A DNA stretch of 64,000 bases from JACMQX01 sp044225675 (lineage in GTDB: Bacteria; Pseudomonadota; Gammaproteobacteria; Burkholderiales; Burkholderiaceae_C): assembly GCA_044225675.1 (NCBI GenBank), contig JBGAIH010000005.1, positions 62,001 through 126,000 of the forward strand, in the 5' to 3' direction. Within the stretch, counting starts at the first letter, position 1, and each line of letters begins with the position of its first letter. Shown in pieces: positions 44,664 to 52,835 of this stretch. Under the pieces are notes generated by a model. That model made no database searches, had not been told where the DNA came from, and saw only the letters and a program-made list of their open reading frames with translations. The position numbers were made by a program, and so were the translations under genes.

Positions 44664-44748
44664 CGCTGTGACGCTCTGACGCTCTGACGCTCTGACGCTC
44701 TGACGCTCTGACGCTCTGACGCTCTGACGCTCTGACGCTCTGACGCTC
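44653..44748 (+). repeat. Twelve tandem copies of an 8-bp repeat
   Basis: Two TGACGCTG units followed by ten TGACGCTC units, 96 bp without interruption. The first unit overlaps the end of the Nramp-like gene, so the stop codon falls inside the array. The unit length is not a multiple of three; the minus-strand translation merely cycles frames (SVRASERQ-type) and is not a gene. Slippage could alter the 3' end of the transporter or spacing to the copper genes. Confidence 0.92.
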
Positions 44749-44790
44749 TGAGGGGTGGCGCGCTGGCGCCGCAGGCCTACAATGGTTCTC

Positions 44791-45315
44791 ATGCGTCGCT
44801 TCCGCTTCCTGCTGGCTTGCCTGCTTGCGTTCGCCGTTCCCCTGCAGGGGTTCGCGGCGGCGTCGATGCTGCTGTGCGGCACCGGGCACTTGCCGGTGAA
44901 GGCGGCCAGCGCGGCGCAGGGGCCTCATCATGGACCGGCTCATGCCGCCCCGCCCGAGGTGAATGCCCTGGCCCACCCGGCGCATGACCATTCTGCGCAT
45001 GATCACTCGGCCCATGACCACACGGCGCATGACCCCGCAGCGCATGACCACTCTGCGCCCGACGGCATGAACCCTTCAGCGCACGCCGGGATGCATCCGC
45101 CGACCGAGGGCCATGCCGACGTCCATACCGACGTCCATGGCGGCGGCACTGGCTCCAAGTGCAGCGTCTGCGCCTCCTGCTGCGGCGCGCTGGCGCTTGC
45201 GGCTGCGCCGCATCCGGCCTTGCTGGCCCCCGCGCCTCAGGTCCTGGCCGCCGCGCTTGCGGCGCCGCTCGCGGCCTGGCCCTCTCCCGTTCCCGACAAA
45301 CCTCCACGCGCCTGA
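44791..45315 (+). CDS. Exported His-rich metal-binding protein of the copper block
   Basis: A 174-residue protein with a signal peptide (RRFRFLLACLLAFAVPLQGFAAA). A tandem HDHSA/HDHTA-like His-rich repeat (about residues 65-85) and a Cys motif CSVCASCC near residue 127 are likely copper-binding. The C-terminus has an Ala/Pro-rich hydrophobic run. ATG 44782 is an alternative start. It stands just ahead of other copper genes and probably buffers metal in the periplasm. No named family; the assignment is from composition and context. Confidence 0.7.
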   Translation: MRRFRFLLACLLAFAVPLQGFAAASMLLCGTGHLPVKAASAAQGPHHGPAHAAPPEVNALAHPAHDHSAHDHSAHDHTAHDPAAHDHSAPDGMNPSAHAGMHPPTEGHADVHTDVHGGGTGSKCSVCASCCGALALAAAPHPALLAPAPQVLAAALAAPLAAWPSPVPDKPPRA

Positions 45316-45466
45316 ACGGCCTGCCACGTGCCGGCAGGCGCCGGCACGTCCTGGCTGCGCCCGTTCGCGGGTTGCGGCCGTCCGTTGGCCTTGCTGCGCG
45401 CCGCGTGGCGCTCCAGCCAGGCCTGTGTTCTCCGGAGCCTGCTCCGATGATCCACGTGAGGTTGTC

Positions 45467-46000
45467 ATGTTCCAGTTTTCAACGGTCCTGCCCCGCAGGG
45501 CCTTGCCCGCGCTGGCGGCCGCTGCGGCCCTGCTGGCTGCGCAGACCGGCGCGGCGCAGGTCGTGCCGCCGCAGGCCGCCCAGGGCGCTGCGGCGCGCAC
45601 AGCTCATTCGTCCCCCCACGCACCGGCCGGCCACCCGGGGCCGTCCTCCGCGCCTGTCTTGGGGAATTCCTCAGGGCATTCCTTGCCATCGGGGCACGCC
45701 CCGAGCCAGCCATCTGGCGACTCGGCGGGACACGCTGCCGGACACCACGCCGGACACCACGCCGGCCCTGCGGTCAGCCCTGCCCCTGCCGCAGCCTCTA
45801 CCGTCGCTTCTGAGGCTGCTCCCGCCGCTGCGTCCGCCGCAATGCAGGACAGCCCGGCCCTGGCGGACTACAAGCCCTTTGCCGACGAGAAGCCGGGCGC
45901 CTGGCGCGCGGTCAACGACACCGTGCGTGCCGTCGGGGGCTGGCGTGCCTACGCGCGCGAAGCGCAGGCGCCCGCGCCTGCTGCGGGCAGCGCGCGTTGA
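45467..46000 (+). CDS. Exported His-rich protein associated with copper resistance
   Basis: A 177-residue protein with a signal peptide (RRALPALAAAAALLAAQTGAAQ), a Gly/His/Ser/Pro-rich middle (GHAAGHHAGHHAG), and a conserved-looking tail ADYKPFADEKPGAWRAVNDTVRAVGGWRAYAREA. Such a tail occurs, as I recall, in proteins next to TolC-like genes in Burkholderiales. It starts at 45467 and ends 14 bp before the TolC-like gene. Its probable role is a periplasmic copper-binding accessory; unproven. Confidence 0.65.
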   Translation: MFQFSTVLPRRALPALAAAAALLAAQTGAAQVVPPQAAQGAAARTAHSSPHAPAGHPGPSSAPVLGNSSGHSLPSGHAPSQPSGDSAGHAAGHHAGHHAGPAVSPAPAAASTVASEAAPAAASAAMQDSPALADYKPFADEKPGAWRAVNDTVRAVGGWRAYAREAQAPAPAAGSAR

Positions 46001-46014
46001 AGGAGGACCACGCC

Positions 46015-47487
46015 ATGACACGCTCCTTCATGAAGGGCCGGCCGCAGCCGTCCCTGCCAGTCCATGCCGTCCTGTCGACCCTGCTTGCGTGCGGCCTGCT
46101 CGCCGGTTGCGCCACGGCCGACTTCGACGCCGCCCTGCGCGACGTCAACACCACCACCCGCAGCGTCACGGGCGGCACGCTCGCTCTGGCCCGCTCCGAT
46201 GCAGAGCGCGCCGCGCGCCGTGAACGGGTCGACGCGCTGCTCGCACAGCCGCTCACCGCCGAAGCTGCGGCGCAGCTGGCCGTGGACAACAGCCCGGCCT
46301 TGCAGGCGCTGCTCGCCCAGGCCTGGGCCGCCGAAGCCGACGCCGCAGGCGCGGCACGCCTGGCCGGCCCGGTCTTCAGCTTCGAGCGCATGCGCCAGGG
46401 CGACGAGCTGGAGTTCGGCCGTCTGCTCTCGTTCGGCCTGATGGACCTGATCCTGCTGCCGCAGCGGCAGGCGCTGGCGCAAAGCCGGTCTGCAGTGAGC
46501 CGCATGGAGCTTGCAGGGGCCGTGGTCGACGTCGCCAGCCACGTGCGCACGGCCTGGGTCCGCGCGGTGGCCGCGCAGCAGATGCTGCATTACGCAGGGC
46601 AGGTCAGCCGCGCCGCCGAGGCCAGCGCGGAACTCGCCCGCCGGATGCAGCAGGCGGGCAACTTCACGCGGCTGCAGCGCGCACGCCAGCATGCGTTCTA
46701 TGCCGACGCCGCCGCCCAGCGCGCCGCAGCGCAGCAGGCGGCCACCGCAGCGCGCGAGCAACTGGTGCGCGCGCTGGGCCTGGACGATGAGCAGGCCGCG
46801 CGACTGCAGCTGCCCGAGCGCTTGCCGGACCTGCCGGCCGCCGCCCGTGCGCCGGCCGATGTGAGCCGCGCGGCGCTCGCGCAGCGCCTTGACGTGCGGC
46901 TGGCGCGACTGGAGCTGGCGGCGGCCGGGCAGGCGCGCGGCCTGCGCCAGATCGAGACGCTGGGCGACGTCGAGCTGGGTCTGCGGCACGACACGGTGTT
47001 CGACCAGGCCACCGGCCAGCGTGACAACCGGCGTGGCTTCGAGCTGGACATCCGCCTGCCGCTGTGGAATGACGGCGGCCCCCGGCGTGAAGCCATGGAC
47101 GCACGGACGCTGGCGGCCGCGCTGCGCCACGACGCGGTGGCGCGCGCCGCCACCTCGCAGCTGCGCGAGGACTACGCGGCCTACCGCACGGCCCTGGCCA
47201 TCGCCTTGCACTGGCGCGACGAGATCGTGCCGCTGCGCAAGCTGGTCGCCGAAGAAAACGTGCTGCGCTACAACGGCATGCTCATCGGCGTGTTCGAGCT
47301 GCTGGCCGACACGCGCGAGCAGATCGCCAGCGTGATGGGCGCGATCCGCGCGCAGGAGCAGTTCTGGCTGGCCGACGCAGGCCTGTCGGCATCGATCCTC
47401 GGGAGGCCTCCATCGGGCCTTCCGGGTCTGTCCGGGTTCGCAGGGGCCTCGGCGGCCGGCAGCGCCTCGGGCGAGGCAGGCCATTGA
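46015..47487 (+). CDS. TolC-like outer membrane lipoprotein
   Basis: A 490-residue outer-membrane efflux protein with a lipoprotein signal: the lipobox LAGC lies at about residues 33-36 of LLACGLLAGCATADF. Two long alpha-helical, Ala-rich TolC repeats follow (about 100-280 and 290-460; FERMRQGDELEFGRLLSFGLMDLILLPQR, then FELDIRLPLWNDGGPRREAMDARTLAAALR). The ATG at 46015 has AGGAGGA at 46001-46007. It lies between the His-rich genes and the multicopper oxidase, without adjacent RND pump or membrane-fusion genes, so it must pair with one elsewhere. Confidence 0.88.
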   Translation: MTRSFMKGRPQPSLPVHAVLSTLLACGLLAGCATADFDAALRDVNTTTRSVTGGTLALARSDAERAARRERVDALLAQPLTAEAAAQLAVDNSPALQALLAQAWAAEADAAGAARLAGPVFSFERMRQGDELEFGRLLSFGLMDLILLPQRQALAQSRSAVSRMELAGAVVDVASHVRTAWVRAVAAQQMLHYAGQVSRAAEASAELARRMQQAGNFTRLQRARQHAFYADAAAQRAAAQQAATAAREQLVRALGLDDEQAARLQLPERLPDLPAAARAPADVSRAALAQRLDVRLARLELAAAGQARGLRQIETLGDVELGLRHDTVFDQATGQRDNRRGFELDIRLPLWNDGGPRREAMDARTLAAALRHDAVARAATSQLREDYAAYRTALAIALHWRDEIVPLRKLVAEENVLRYNGMLIGVFELLADTREQIASVMGAIRAQEQFWLADAGLSASILGRPPSGLPGLSGFAGASAAGSASGEAGH

Positions 47488-47596
47488 TGCGCAGCCCGTT
47501 CCACGCCGCGCGTCACGAGGCGCGGCTCTTCCCTGTTTCGCCGCGCGCCGCCACCGGCCCGGCAGACATCTTCCTTCCAGATCACGAGGCATCGTC

Positions 47597-49105
47597 ATGA
47601 ACCCCTCATCCTTCCATCCTGACCGGCGGCAGTTCCTCGGTCGTGCACGCGCCCTGTCGGGCGCGGCGCTGGGCGCCATCGCCGCCGGCGTCACGGCCGG
47701 TGCGGTCAGTCGACCGGCCCTCGCCGCCTTGCCCGAGGCGGTCATCGAGACGCGGGCCGACACGCGGCCGCCCCTGGTGCCGCCCGACGGCCGACCCTAC
47801 AACCCGGTCGTCACCCTCAACGGCTGGACGCTGCCGTGGCGCATGAATGCCGGCGTCAAGGAGTTCCACCTCGTGGCCGAGCCGGTGGTGCGCGAGATGG
47901 CGCCCGGTTTCAAGGCCCATCTGTGGGGCTACAACGGCCAGTCGCCGGGGCCGACGATCGAAGTCGTCGAAGGCGACCGCGTTCGGGTGTTCGTGACCAA
48001 CCGCCTGCCCGAGCACACCAGCGTCCACTGGCATGGCCAGCGCCTGCCCAACGGCATGGACGGCGTGAGCGGCCTCACGCAAAAGCCGATCGAGCCGGGG
48101 CAGACCTTCGTCTACGAATTCACCGCGCGGCGCGCCGGCACCTTCATGTACCACCCGCATGCCGACGAGATGACGCAGATGGCCATGGGCATGATGGGCC
48201 TGTGGATCACGCATCCGCGCGCGGCGCACCCGCACATCGCACGCGTCGACCGCGACTTCTGCTTCCTGCTGGCGGCCTACGACATCGACCCCGGCGCCTA
48301 CACGCCGAAGATCATGACGATGACCGACTTCAACCTCTGGACCTGGAACAGCCGCGTGTTCCCGGGCATCGACTCGCTCAACGTCCGTCAGGGGGACCGG
48401 GTGCGCATCCGCGTGGGCAACCTCACGATGACCAACCACCCGATCCATCTGCACGGCCATGAGTTCGAGGTCACCGGCACCGACGGCGGGCCGGTGCCGC
48501 GCAGCGCGCGCTGGCCCGAGGTGACGACCGACGTGGCGGTCGGGCAGATGCGGCAGATCGAGTTCATCGCCGACGAGGCCGGGGACTGGGCGCTGCATTG
48601 CCACAAGAGCCACCACACCATGAACGCGATGGGCCATGGCGTGCCCACGATGATCGGCGTGGACCACCGCCAGGTGGTGCGCGAGATCACGGGACTCATC
48701 CCGGACTACATGGTCATGGGCGAGCGAGGCATGGCCGACATGACCGAGATGCAGATGCCGCTGCCCGACAACACCGCGCCGATGATGGCCGGCGAAGGCC
48801 CGTTCGGGCCGGTGGGCATGGGCGGCATGTTCAGCGTGCTCAAGGTCCGGCGCGACCAGAAGCCCGGCGACTATGCCGATCCGGGCTGGTATGCGCATCC
48901 GCCGGAGTCTGTTGCCCGGGAGGTGGCCGCTGCGCCGGCTGCCGTGGCACCGCCGCCGCAGCGCGCGCCAGGGACGCAGGGTCCGCAGGGCGCGAGCCCC
49001 GAAGCGCGCGGCTCGATGCCCGCGCACCGGCACCCGGGCGCGCGCGAGGTCGAGGTTCAGATCCGCAAGCCGGCTGCCGGCGCGGCAGGGCACTCAGGGC
49101 ACTGA
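47597..49105 (+). CDS. Multicopper oxidase (CopA/CueO-like)
   Basis: A 502-residue exported copper oxidase with a Tat signal (DRRQFLGRARALSGAALGAIAAGVTAG). Copper-binding motifs are HWHGQRLP and YHPHADEM (type 2/3), HPIHLHGHEFEV, and HCHKSHHTMNAMGHG for the type 1 site (HCH-x3-H-x4-M). A Met-rich stretch follows at about 390-415 (MADMTEMQMPLPDN, MMAGEG, MGGMF). The C-terminus is extended with Pro/Gln/Gly and ends in HSGH. It oxidises Cu(I), and its role in copper tolerance fits the neighbouring His-rich and CusF-like genes. Confidence 0.93.
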   Translation: MNPSSFHPDRRQFLGRARALSGAALGAIAAGVTAGAVSRPALAALPEAVIETRADTRPPLVPPDGRPYNPVVTLNGWTLPWRMNAGVKEFHLVAEPVVREMAPGFKAHLWGYNGQSPGPTIEVVEGDRVRVFVTNRLPEHTSVHWHGQRLPNGMDGVSGLTQKPIEPGQTFVYEFTARRAGTFMYHPHADEMTQMAMGMMGLWITHPRAAHPHIARVDRDFCFLLAAYDIDPGAYTPKIMTMTDFNLWTWNSRVFPGIDSLNVRQGDRVRIRVGNLTMTNHPIHLHGHEFEVTGTDGGPVPRSARWPEVTTDVAVGQMRQIEFIADEAGDWALHCHKSHHTMNAMGHGVPTMIGVDHRQVVREITGLIPDYMVMGERGMADMTEMQMPLPDNTAPMMAGEGPFGPVGMGGMFSVLKVRRDQKPGDYADPGWYAHPPESVAREVAAAPAAVAPPPQRAPGTQGPQGASPEARGSMPAHRHPGAREVEVQIRKPAAGAAGHSGH

Positions 49106-49183
49106 GCGAGGACCGGGCGGACAGGGCTTGGCCATGCCGCCGCTCATCCCCAACCCACTTTTCAACGTTTCAAGGAGATTTTC

Positions 49184-49492
49184 ATGACCCACTCTCAACG
49201 AATCCGGTCGGCATGGACGGCGCTTCTTCTGGCCGTGAGCCTGGGCGCCCACGCGGCCGACCCCGGCGTGGGCTATACGGCGGGCGAGGTGCGCCGCATC
49301 GACCGCGACCAGGGCCGCATCACGCTGCGGCATGGCGAGATCCGCAACCTGGACATGCCGCCGATGACCATGGAGTTCCGGCTGCGTGAAGCCGCGCAGG
49401 CCGAAGGGCTCAAACCCGGCGACAAGGTCCGCTTCAAGGCCGCAAAGGACGGCAGCGCCTTTGTGGTGACCGATCTGCAGCGCGGACCCTGA
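49184..49492 (+). CDS. CusF-like periplasmic copper-binding protein
   Basis: A 102-residue protein with a signal peptide (ending SLGAHA). The OB-fold core is TAGEVRRIDRDQGRITLRHGEIRNLDMPPMTMEFRL. The Cu(I) ligands His (in RHGEI) and Met-x-Met (PMTMEF) are present, while the CusF Trp position is Met here. It follows the multicopper oxidase by 78 bp and has AAGGAG upstream. It is probably a periplasmic copper chaperone. Confidence 0.9.
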   Translation: MTHSQRIRSAWTALLLAVSLGAHAADPGVGYTAGEVRRIDRDQGRITLRHGEIRNLDMPPMTMEFRLREAAQAEGLKPGDKVRFKAAKDGSAFVVTDLQRGP

Positions 49493-49579
49493 CGCCGGTT
49501 GCCAAGCCGAAGCTTCCCGGGCACGATAGCAAGGCATTCGCGAGGCATTCCCCGTCGCGTTGCCCACGCAGTCGTCCCC

Positions 49580-50608
49580 ATGTCCTTTCTCTGGCCACAC
49601 TCTCTCTGGCTCCTGCTGGCCGTGCCGCTGCTGCCGCTGGCCTACCTGTGGCTGCTGCGCCGGCCGGCCCGGCGCGCGGTGCGTTACAGCAGTCTCGGTG
49701 CGGTGCGGGCGGCGGCCGGCCCCGGCTGGCGGCGCCACGTCCCGCCGGCACTGCTGCTGCTGGCCTGCGCCGGCCTGCTGCTCGCCGCGTCGCGGCCGGT
49801 GGCGCGCGTGCCGCTGCCCTGGGCCAAGTCGACCATCGTCATGGCCATGGACGTGTCGCTCAGCATGCGGGTGAGCGACGTCAAGCCCACACGGCTGGCG
49901 GCCGCCCAGGACGCCGCCAAGCTGTTCCTGCGCGACCTGCCGCGCAGCATCGAGGTGGCGCTCGTCACCTTCGCCGGCAGCAGCCAGGTGGCGCATGCCG
50001 CGACGCTCGACCGCGAGGCGCTCACCGCCGTCATCGACGGCTTCCAGATGCAGCGCGGCACGGCCGTCGGCAATGCCATCGTGACCAGCCTGTCGGAGCT
50101 GTTTCCGGACCACGGCCTCGATCTGGGCGAGATGACCTTCGGCAGCGCGCGCCAGCGCGGCCGCAGCCTCGACGACCGGGTCAAGCCTGCGCCCAAGGAG
50201 ATCACGCCGGTCGCGCCGGGCTCCTACACGTCGGCAGCGATCATCCTGCTGACCGACGGCCGGCGCACCACCGGTGTGGACACGCTGGAGGCCGCGAAGA
50301 TGGCCGCCGACCGTGGCGTGCGCATCGACGTGGTCGGGCTCGGGTCCAATGGCGCGCCGTCGGACGACATGCCGATCTACCTGCAGCTCGACGAGCCCAC
50401 GCTGCGCGAGGTGGCACGCATGACCGGCGGCGAGTACCACTTCGCGGGCACCGCCGAGAAGCTGCGCAGCGTGTACGAGAACCTGGGCTCGCAGCTGCAG
50501 GTCCACAAGCGCGAGACCGAGCTGTCGGCGCTGCTGGCTCTGGTGGCGGCGTTGCTCGCGCTGGCGGCGGGCGGCCTGTCGCTGCGCTGGCATCGCGGGC
50601 CGGTCTGA
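49580..50608 (+). CDS. Membrane protein with von Willebrand factor A (VWA) domain
   Basis: A 342-residue BatA-like protein. Two N-terminal membrane segments (about 4-24 and 56-75) precede a VWA domain with the MIDAS motif in MAMDVSLSMRVSD (DxSxS, about residue 93) and downstream AIILLTDGRRTTGVD. One C-terminal membrane segment follows near 315-335. A polar insertion occurs around residue 180-210. The typical neighbours of BatA (MoxR ATPase, BatB) are missing. It may be a stray component or work with the copper genes; no direct evidence for either. Confidence 0.85.
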   Translation: MSFLWPHSLWLLLAVPLLPLAYLWLLRRPARRAVRYSSLGAVRAAAGPGWRRHVPPALLLLACAGLLLAASRPVARVPLPWAKSTIVMAMDVSLSMRVSDVKPTRLAAAQDAAKLFLRDLPRSIEVALVTFAGSSQVAHAATLDREALTAVIDGFQMQRGTAVGNAIVTSLSELFPDHGLDLGEMTFGSARQRGRSLDDRVKPAPKEITPVAPGSYTSAAIILLTDGRRTTGVDTLEAAKMAADRGVRIDVVGLGSNGAPSDDMPIYLQLDEPTLREVARMTGGEYHFAGTAEKLRSVYENLGSQLQVHKRETELSALLALVAALLALAAGGLSLRWHRGPV

Positions 50609-50632
50609 GGCCTGCGCGCAGTTCAGCAGCGC

Positions 50633-51451
50633 TCAGGCCTGCCAGGCCAGCGGCAGCAGCTCATCCAGCAGCATCTGTCCGATCTCGCGCCGGCGCGCAG
50701 GCGCCATGCGCGAGCTGATGGCCACCACGCCGATGCCGGCCTGCACGCTCGGCGAGATGGTCACGCCCAGGCCGACGCTGAACACTTCGTTGGAGAAGAA
50801 GGGCATCTGCGCGTAGCGTGTGGTGCGCGTCGCGCGCACGGTGCGCAGCAGCGCGGCACGGTTGACGTCGCGGCGTCCGTACTCGCCGGCATTGGCGTCG
50901 ATCACCCGCTGCAGTTCCTCTTCGGGCATGGCCGCCATCAGCGACACGCCCACCGTGCTCGTGCCCAGAGGCCGCACGACGCCGGCCTCGGCCAGCAGGG
51001 TCTTGACCGGGAAGCTGCCCTCCTCGCGCAGCAGGCAGACCACGTTGTGGCCGCTGCGCAGCATGAGGTAGGCGACGTCCTCCGTCTTGCGCGCCACCCG
51101 CAGCAGCACCGGCCGCAGCCGGTCCTTCACCGGCCCGTGGTCGGCCGCCGCCAGCGCCAGCTGCGTGGCTTCGATGCCCAGCCGGTAGCGCTTGCCGTCG
51201 GCAGCGCGGCTGACGAAGCCTTCCTTCACGAGGCTGGTCAGCGCCCGGTGCGTGGTGGACTTGTCGTAGCCGGTGCGCTCGATCAGGTCGGTCAGGCGCA
51301 GGCCGCCCTGCGCGTCGTGCGCACCCACCAGGCGAAGGAGCTGCAGCAGCCGCGAGGCCGACCCGGCTGCGGCAGCTTCGGCGCGCGGGCCTGCTGGCGC
51401 GATCGGCTGTCGCGCGTGGAGCGGGGCGGGGCGCGGCGTGCGGGCGGGCAT
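50633..51451 (-). CDS. IclR-family transcriptional regulator
   Basis: A 272-residue regulator. An N-terminal winged HTH (residues about 35-90: LRLTDLIERTGYDKSTTHRALTSLVKEGFVSR) is followed by an IclR ligand-binding domain (LGIEATQLALAAADHG, then GTSTVGVSLMAAMPEEEL and NAGEYGRRD). It is divergent from the thiolase-TPP-Bug operon at 51582, with candidate operator palindromes between. The first 25 residues are Arg/Pro/Ala-rich. It is the likely regulator of that operon. Confidence 0.92.
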   Translation of the reverse strand: MPARTPRPAPLHARQPIAPAGPRAEAAAAGSASRLLQLLRLVGAHDAQGGLRLTDLIERTGYDKSTTHRALTSLVKEGFVSRAADGKRYRLGIEATQLALAAADHGPVKDRLRPVLLRVARKTEDVAYLMLRSGHNVVCLLREEGSFPVKTLLAEAGVVRPLGTSTVGVSLMAAMPEEELQRVIDANAGEYGRRDVNRAALLRTVRATRTTRYAQMPFFSNEVFSVGLGVTISPSVQAGIGVVAISSRMAPARRREIGQMLLDELLPLAWQA

Positions 51452-51488
51452 GAGGGTGTGGGCCTGAGCTTGGGTTTGGGGACGCTGG

Positions 51489-51570
51489 TTTCTCTTTCAG
51501 CGAGAAAAAAATGCGGTAGGTGTTGTTGGCGAAGAATTTTGCGGCTGGAATGCGCCCTTGTCGAGACAAG
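51489..51570. promoter_or_regulatory. Two inverted repeats between the IclR gene and the thiolase operon
   Basis: TTTCTC-N7-GAGAAA at 51489-51507 is an inverted repeat. CTTGTCGAGACAAG at 51557-51570 is a perfect 14-bp palindrome located directly before the ribosome site of the thiolase gene. Either may bind the divergently encoded IclR regulator; the second would block translation start or the promoter. The roles are inferred. Confidence 0.5.
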
Positions 51571-51581
51571 CAGGAGACACC

Positions 51582-52835
51582 GTGCCCGATTCTTCCCCCC
51601 GCCCCGTCTACGTTCTGGGCGGCTGCCAGACGGACTTTGCCGTCAATGCGCGGCGCCAGGGCCTGTCGCTGTTCGATCTGCTGCGCGAGTCGGTGCTGGG
51701 CGCGCTCGATGATGCGTCGGTCGATGCGGCTGCCATCGATGCCTGTCACGTGGGCAACTTCGTGGCCGAGCTGTTTCTCGGCCAGGCGCATCTGGGCGGC
51801 ATGTTCGCGGCGATCGATCCGGCCCTCGACGGCAAGCCGGCCGGCCGGCACGAGGCCGCCTGCGCGTCCGGCGGCATTGCGATCCTCTCGGCAATGGCGG
51901 ACATCGAGGCCGGGCGCCACGATTGCGTGCTGGTGGCCGGGGTGGAGATCGAGCGCAACGTGCCGGGCGGCATCGCGGCCGGGCACCTCGCGGCGGCAGC
52001 CTGGGTCGGCGAGGAGGGCCGCGACGCCACCTTCATGTGGCCCTGGATGTTCGACCGCGTCGCCCGCGAGTACGAGGCGCGCTTCGGCCTGAAGTACGAG
52101 CACCTGGCCCGCATCGCCGAGATCAACATCGGCAACGCGCGGCGCAATCCGCTCGCCCAGACGCGTGACTGGCAGTACGAGGAGGGCAGCTTCAGCGCCG
52201 ACGATGCGAAGAATCCGGTGATCGAAGGGCTCGTGCGGCGCAACGACTGCGGGCAACTCACCGACGGAGCCTGCGCCGTGGTGCTGGCCGGCCCGGCCAC
52301 GGCCGCCGCCTGGGCGGCCCGGCGCGGAGTGGCCCTGTCGTGCGTGCCGCGCATCGCGGGCTGGGGCCACCGGACCTCGCATCTGCAGCTGCAGGCCAAG
52401 CTCGACCGCAGTGCGGGCCAGCCTCATGTGTTCCCCCATGTGCGCGACACCATCGCCGACGCCTTCCGGCGGGCCGGCGTGGCCGACTGGACGCAGCTCC
52501 AAGGCATCGAGACCCACGACTGCTTCAGCCCGACGCAGTACATGGCCATCGACCATTTCGGCATCACGCCGCCGGGCCAGAACTGGCGCGCCATCGAGGA
52601 GGGCTGGATCGAGCCGGGTGGTCGCATTCCGATGAACCCGAGCGGCGGGCTGATCGGCGGCGGGCATCCGGTGGGCGCGACCGGCGTGCGCATGCTGCTG
52701 GATGCAGCGCGCCAGGTCAGCGGCCGCGCCGGCGCGATCCAGGTCGAGGGCGCGCGGCGATTCGCCACCCTCAATCTGGGCGGCAGCGCGACCACGGCCG
52801 TGAGCTTCGTCGTCGACACCGGGGCGGCAGCATGA
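51582..52835 (+). CDS. Thiolase-family acetyl-CoA acetyltransferase (SCP2-like)
   Basis: A 417-residue thiolase-superfamily protein with Cys94 in EAACASGGIAIL as the likely nucleophile. GLIGGGHPVGATGVRML is the His motif and HDCFSPTQ the equivalent of the NEAF region. The second C-terminal Cys of classical thiolases is not visible (FATLNLGGSATTAV), which resembles SCP2-thiolase-like enzymes. GTG 51582 is preceded by AGGAGACACC. It begins the operon with the TPP enzyme; it probably acts on a short or branched 3-ketoacyl-CoA. Confidence 0.88.
   Translation: MPDSSPRPVYVLGGCQTDFAVNARRQGLSLFDLLRESVLGALDDASVDAAAIDACHVGNFVAELFLGQAHLGGMFAAIDPALDGKPAGRHEAACASGGIAILSAMADIEAGRHDCVLVAGVEIERNVPGGIAAGHLAAAAWVGEEGRDATFMWPWMFDRVAREYEARFGLKYEHLARIAEINIGNARRNPLAQTRDWQYEEGSFSADDAKNPVIEGLVRRNDCGQLTDGACAVVLAGPATAAAWAARRGVALSCVPRIAGWGHRTSHLQLQAKLDRSAGQPHVFPHVRDTIADAFRRAGVADWTQLQGIETHDCFSPTQYMAIDHFGITPPGQNWRAIEEGWIEPGGRIPMNPSGGLIGGGHPVGATGVRMLLDAARQVSGRAGAIQVEGARRFATLNLGGSATTAVSFVVDTGAAA

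Noticed and set aside
44664..45051. Minus-strand open frame with repeated SVRASERQ
   Set aside because: It is a translation of the 8-bp repeat array plus antisense of the His-rich gene. The repeat cycles through frames and no family features are seen.
51513..51550. Possible sigma-54 promoter in front of the thiolase operon (TTGGCGAAGAATTTTGCGG)
   Set aside because: The GG-to-GC spacing is one base too long and the surrounding bases deviate. Together with an IclR gene beside it, a sigma-70 promoter is more likely.
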